DNA from: an uncultured Eudoraea sp.
Lineage (GTDB): Bacteria; Bacteroidota; Bacteroidia; Flavobacteriales; Flavobacteriaceae
Direction: 5' to 3'
Length of the DNA: 64,000 bases
Assembly: GCA_947258405.1 (NCBI GenBank)
Contig: CAMYIE010000006.1
Span: 19,077-83,076, forward strand
Part shown: one piece after another, positions 63,737-64,000 of the stretch
Layout of the letters: each line of letters begins with the position of its first letter
How positions within the stretch are numbered: position 1 is the stretch's first letter
Notes under the pieces: generated by a model
Told to the model about the DNA's origin: nothing
The model's database searches: none
Seen by the model: only the letters and a program-made list of their open reading frames with translations
Program-made: the position numbers and the translations under genes

Positions 63737-64000
63737 ATGATTCCACTTCTCAAATCATTAAATGTGATGTATGCACCATTATTGTTAGCAAAAAATTATC
63801 TCAGATCCTTATTTGTTTTATTACTCCTGCTCATGGTGATGCCGGCCATGGCCCATCATCCCGATCATAGTTTTATCTATATGCGCATCTACGAAGAAAC
63901 CGGGATCGAGGGTAGATTTGAACTACATGTGGACGAATTGAATGAAGTACTTGGTTTAAACCTAAGTAAGGAACCGACCGTTGATGAAATAAAACCTTAT
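63737..64000 (+). CDS. Partial secreted protein, His-containing N-terminus, runs off the right edge
   Basis: The frame from ATG 63737 is open for 88 codons to the window end. The real start may be ATG 63767 (MYAPLLLAKNYLRSLF). The hydrophobic core LFVLLLLLMVMPAMAHH is a signal peptide, with cleavage near Ala-His. The mature protein begins HHPDHSFIYMRIYEETG, then GRFELHVDELNEVLGL, a beta-strand plus helix pattern. The His cluster recalls the neighbouring His-rich protein, but no family can be named from this part. It is divergent from the NRPS cluster. Confidence 0.75.
   Translation, partial: MIPLLKSLNVMYAPLLLAKNYLRSLFVLLLLLMVMPAMAHHPDHSFIYMRIYEETGIEGRFELHVDELNEVLGLNLSKEPTVDEIKPY

Noticed and set aside
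1..64000. Search by eye for CRISPR arrays, rRNA, tRNA, tmRNA, riboswitches and prophage genes
   Set aside because: No regularly spaced repeat-spacer pattern, no conserved rRNA segment, no cloverleaf ending in CCA context and no phage structural genes were recognised; a dedicated scan could still find a missed small RNA.

Overview
The window looks like a chromosomal segment of a marine member of the Flavobacteriaceae (Bacteroidota). The base composition is moderate to AT-rich. It carries TonB-dependent receptors with STN and carboxypeptidase-like domains, DUF4249, DUF4251 and DUF6090 proteins, an NhaC-type transporter next to a Cys/Met-metabolism PLP enzyme, and short signal peptides ending near Gln. 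Gene starts rarely show a Shine-Dalgarno sequence, as is usual in this phylum. I see no rRNA, tRNA, CRISPR array or prophage.

Layout. 1-4400: a partial membrane-anchored Lys/Glu/Ala-rich protein, an acyl-CoA ligase, a small lipoprotein and a DUF6090 protein. 4400-8100: a repeat-rich patch. It holds a REP-associated tyrosine transposase (RAYT) between inverted REP hairpins, an intact four-helix-bundle (23S-IVP/S23-like) gene flanked by REPs and 7-bp tandem repeats, two truncated copies of that gene, and remnants of the 3' end of comM, whose complete copy follows (8090-9625). A cyclic-nucleotide-binding protein and an FAD oxidoreductase lie inside this patch. 9858-16979: a ChW-repeat protein and a nutrient-uptake operon (secreted protein, TonB receptor, DUF4249 lipoprotein, large secreted MG2-like protein). 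17037-24666: penicillin acylase, DsbD, TilS, PabB and an FMN reductase. 24799-31002: a membrane acyltransferase, lipoamide dehydrogenase, and an Lrp regulator divergent from a Cys/Met lyase and an NhaC transporter. 31136-37692: two tight operons, tpx-dgkA and ftsK-lolA-lptG-ribBA. 37697-50385: ADH, AraC regulator, SLC12-like transporter, serine hydrolase, alpha/beta hydrolase, APC permease, a GerW/DUF2953 pair, SDR, BLUF photoreceptor, MscS and a redox-like protein. 50445-54691: an EF-G paralogue, a string of three very small genes, a periplasm-targeted PIMT and DUF4251. 54855-63462: a beta-barrel protein, an exported methyltransferase, and a cluster of carrier protein, NRPS, His-rich protein and TonB receptor. 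The last 264 bases begin a new secreted His-containing protein.

Most notable: (1) an NRPS module whose adenylation domain is interrupted between core motifs A8 and A10 by a roughly 330-residue PP-loop ATPase of the N-acetyl-sugar-amidotransferase (WbpG-like) type, next to its own acyl carrier protein and upstream of a His-rich protein and a TonB receptor; (2) tandem paralogous micro-genes of 36-39 codons ending in SKRVRWTE-type motifs; (3) the RAYT/REP/four-helix-bundle patch with repeated comM 3' ends; (4) a RibBA whose GTP cyclohydrolase half lacks its zinc cysteines; (5) ChW repeats in a Bacteroidota protein; (6) a BLUF light sensor with all key residues at canonical spacing. All family assignments are from reading motifs; no searches were run.
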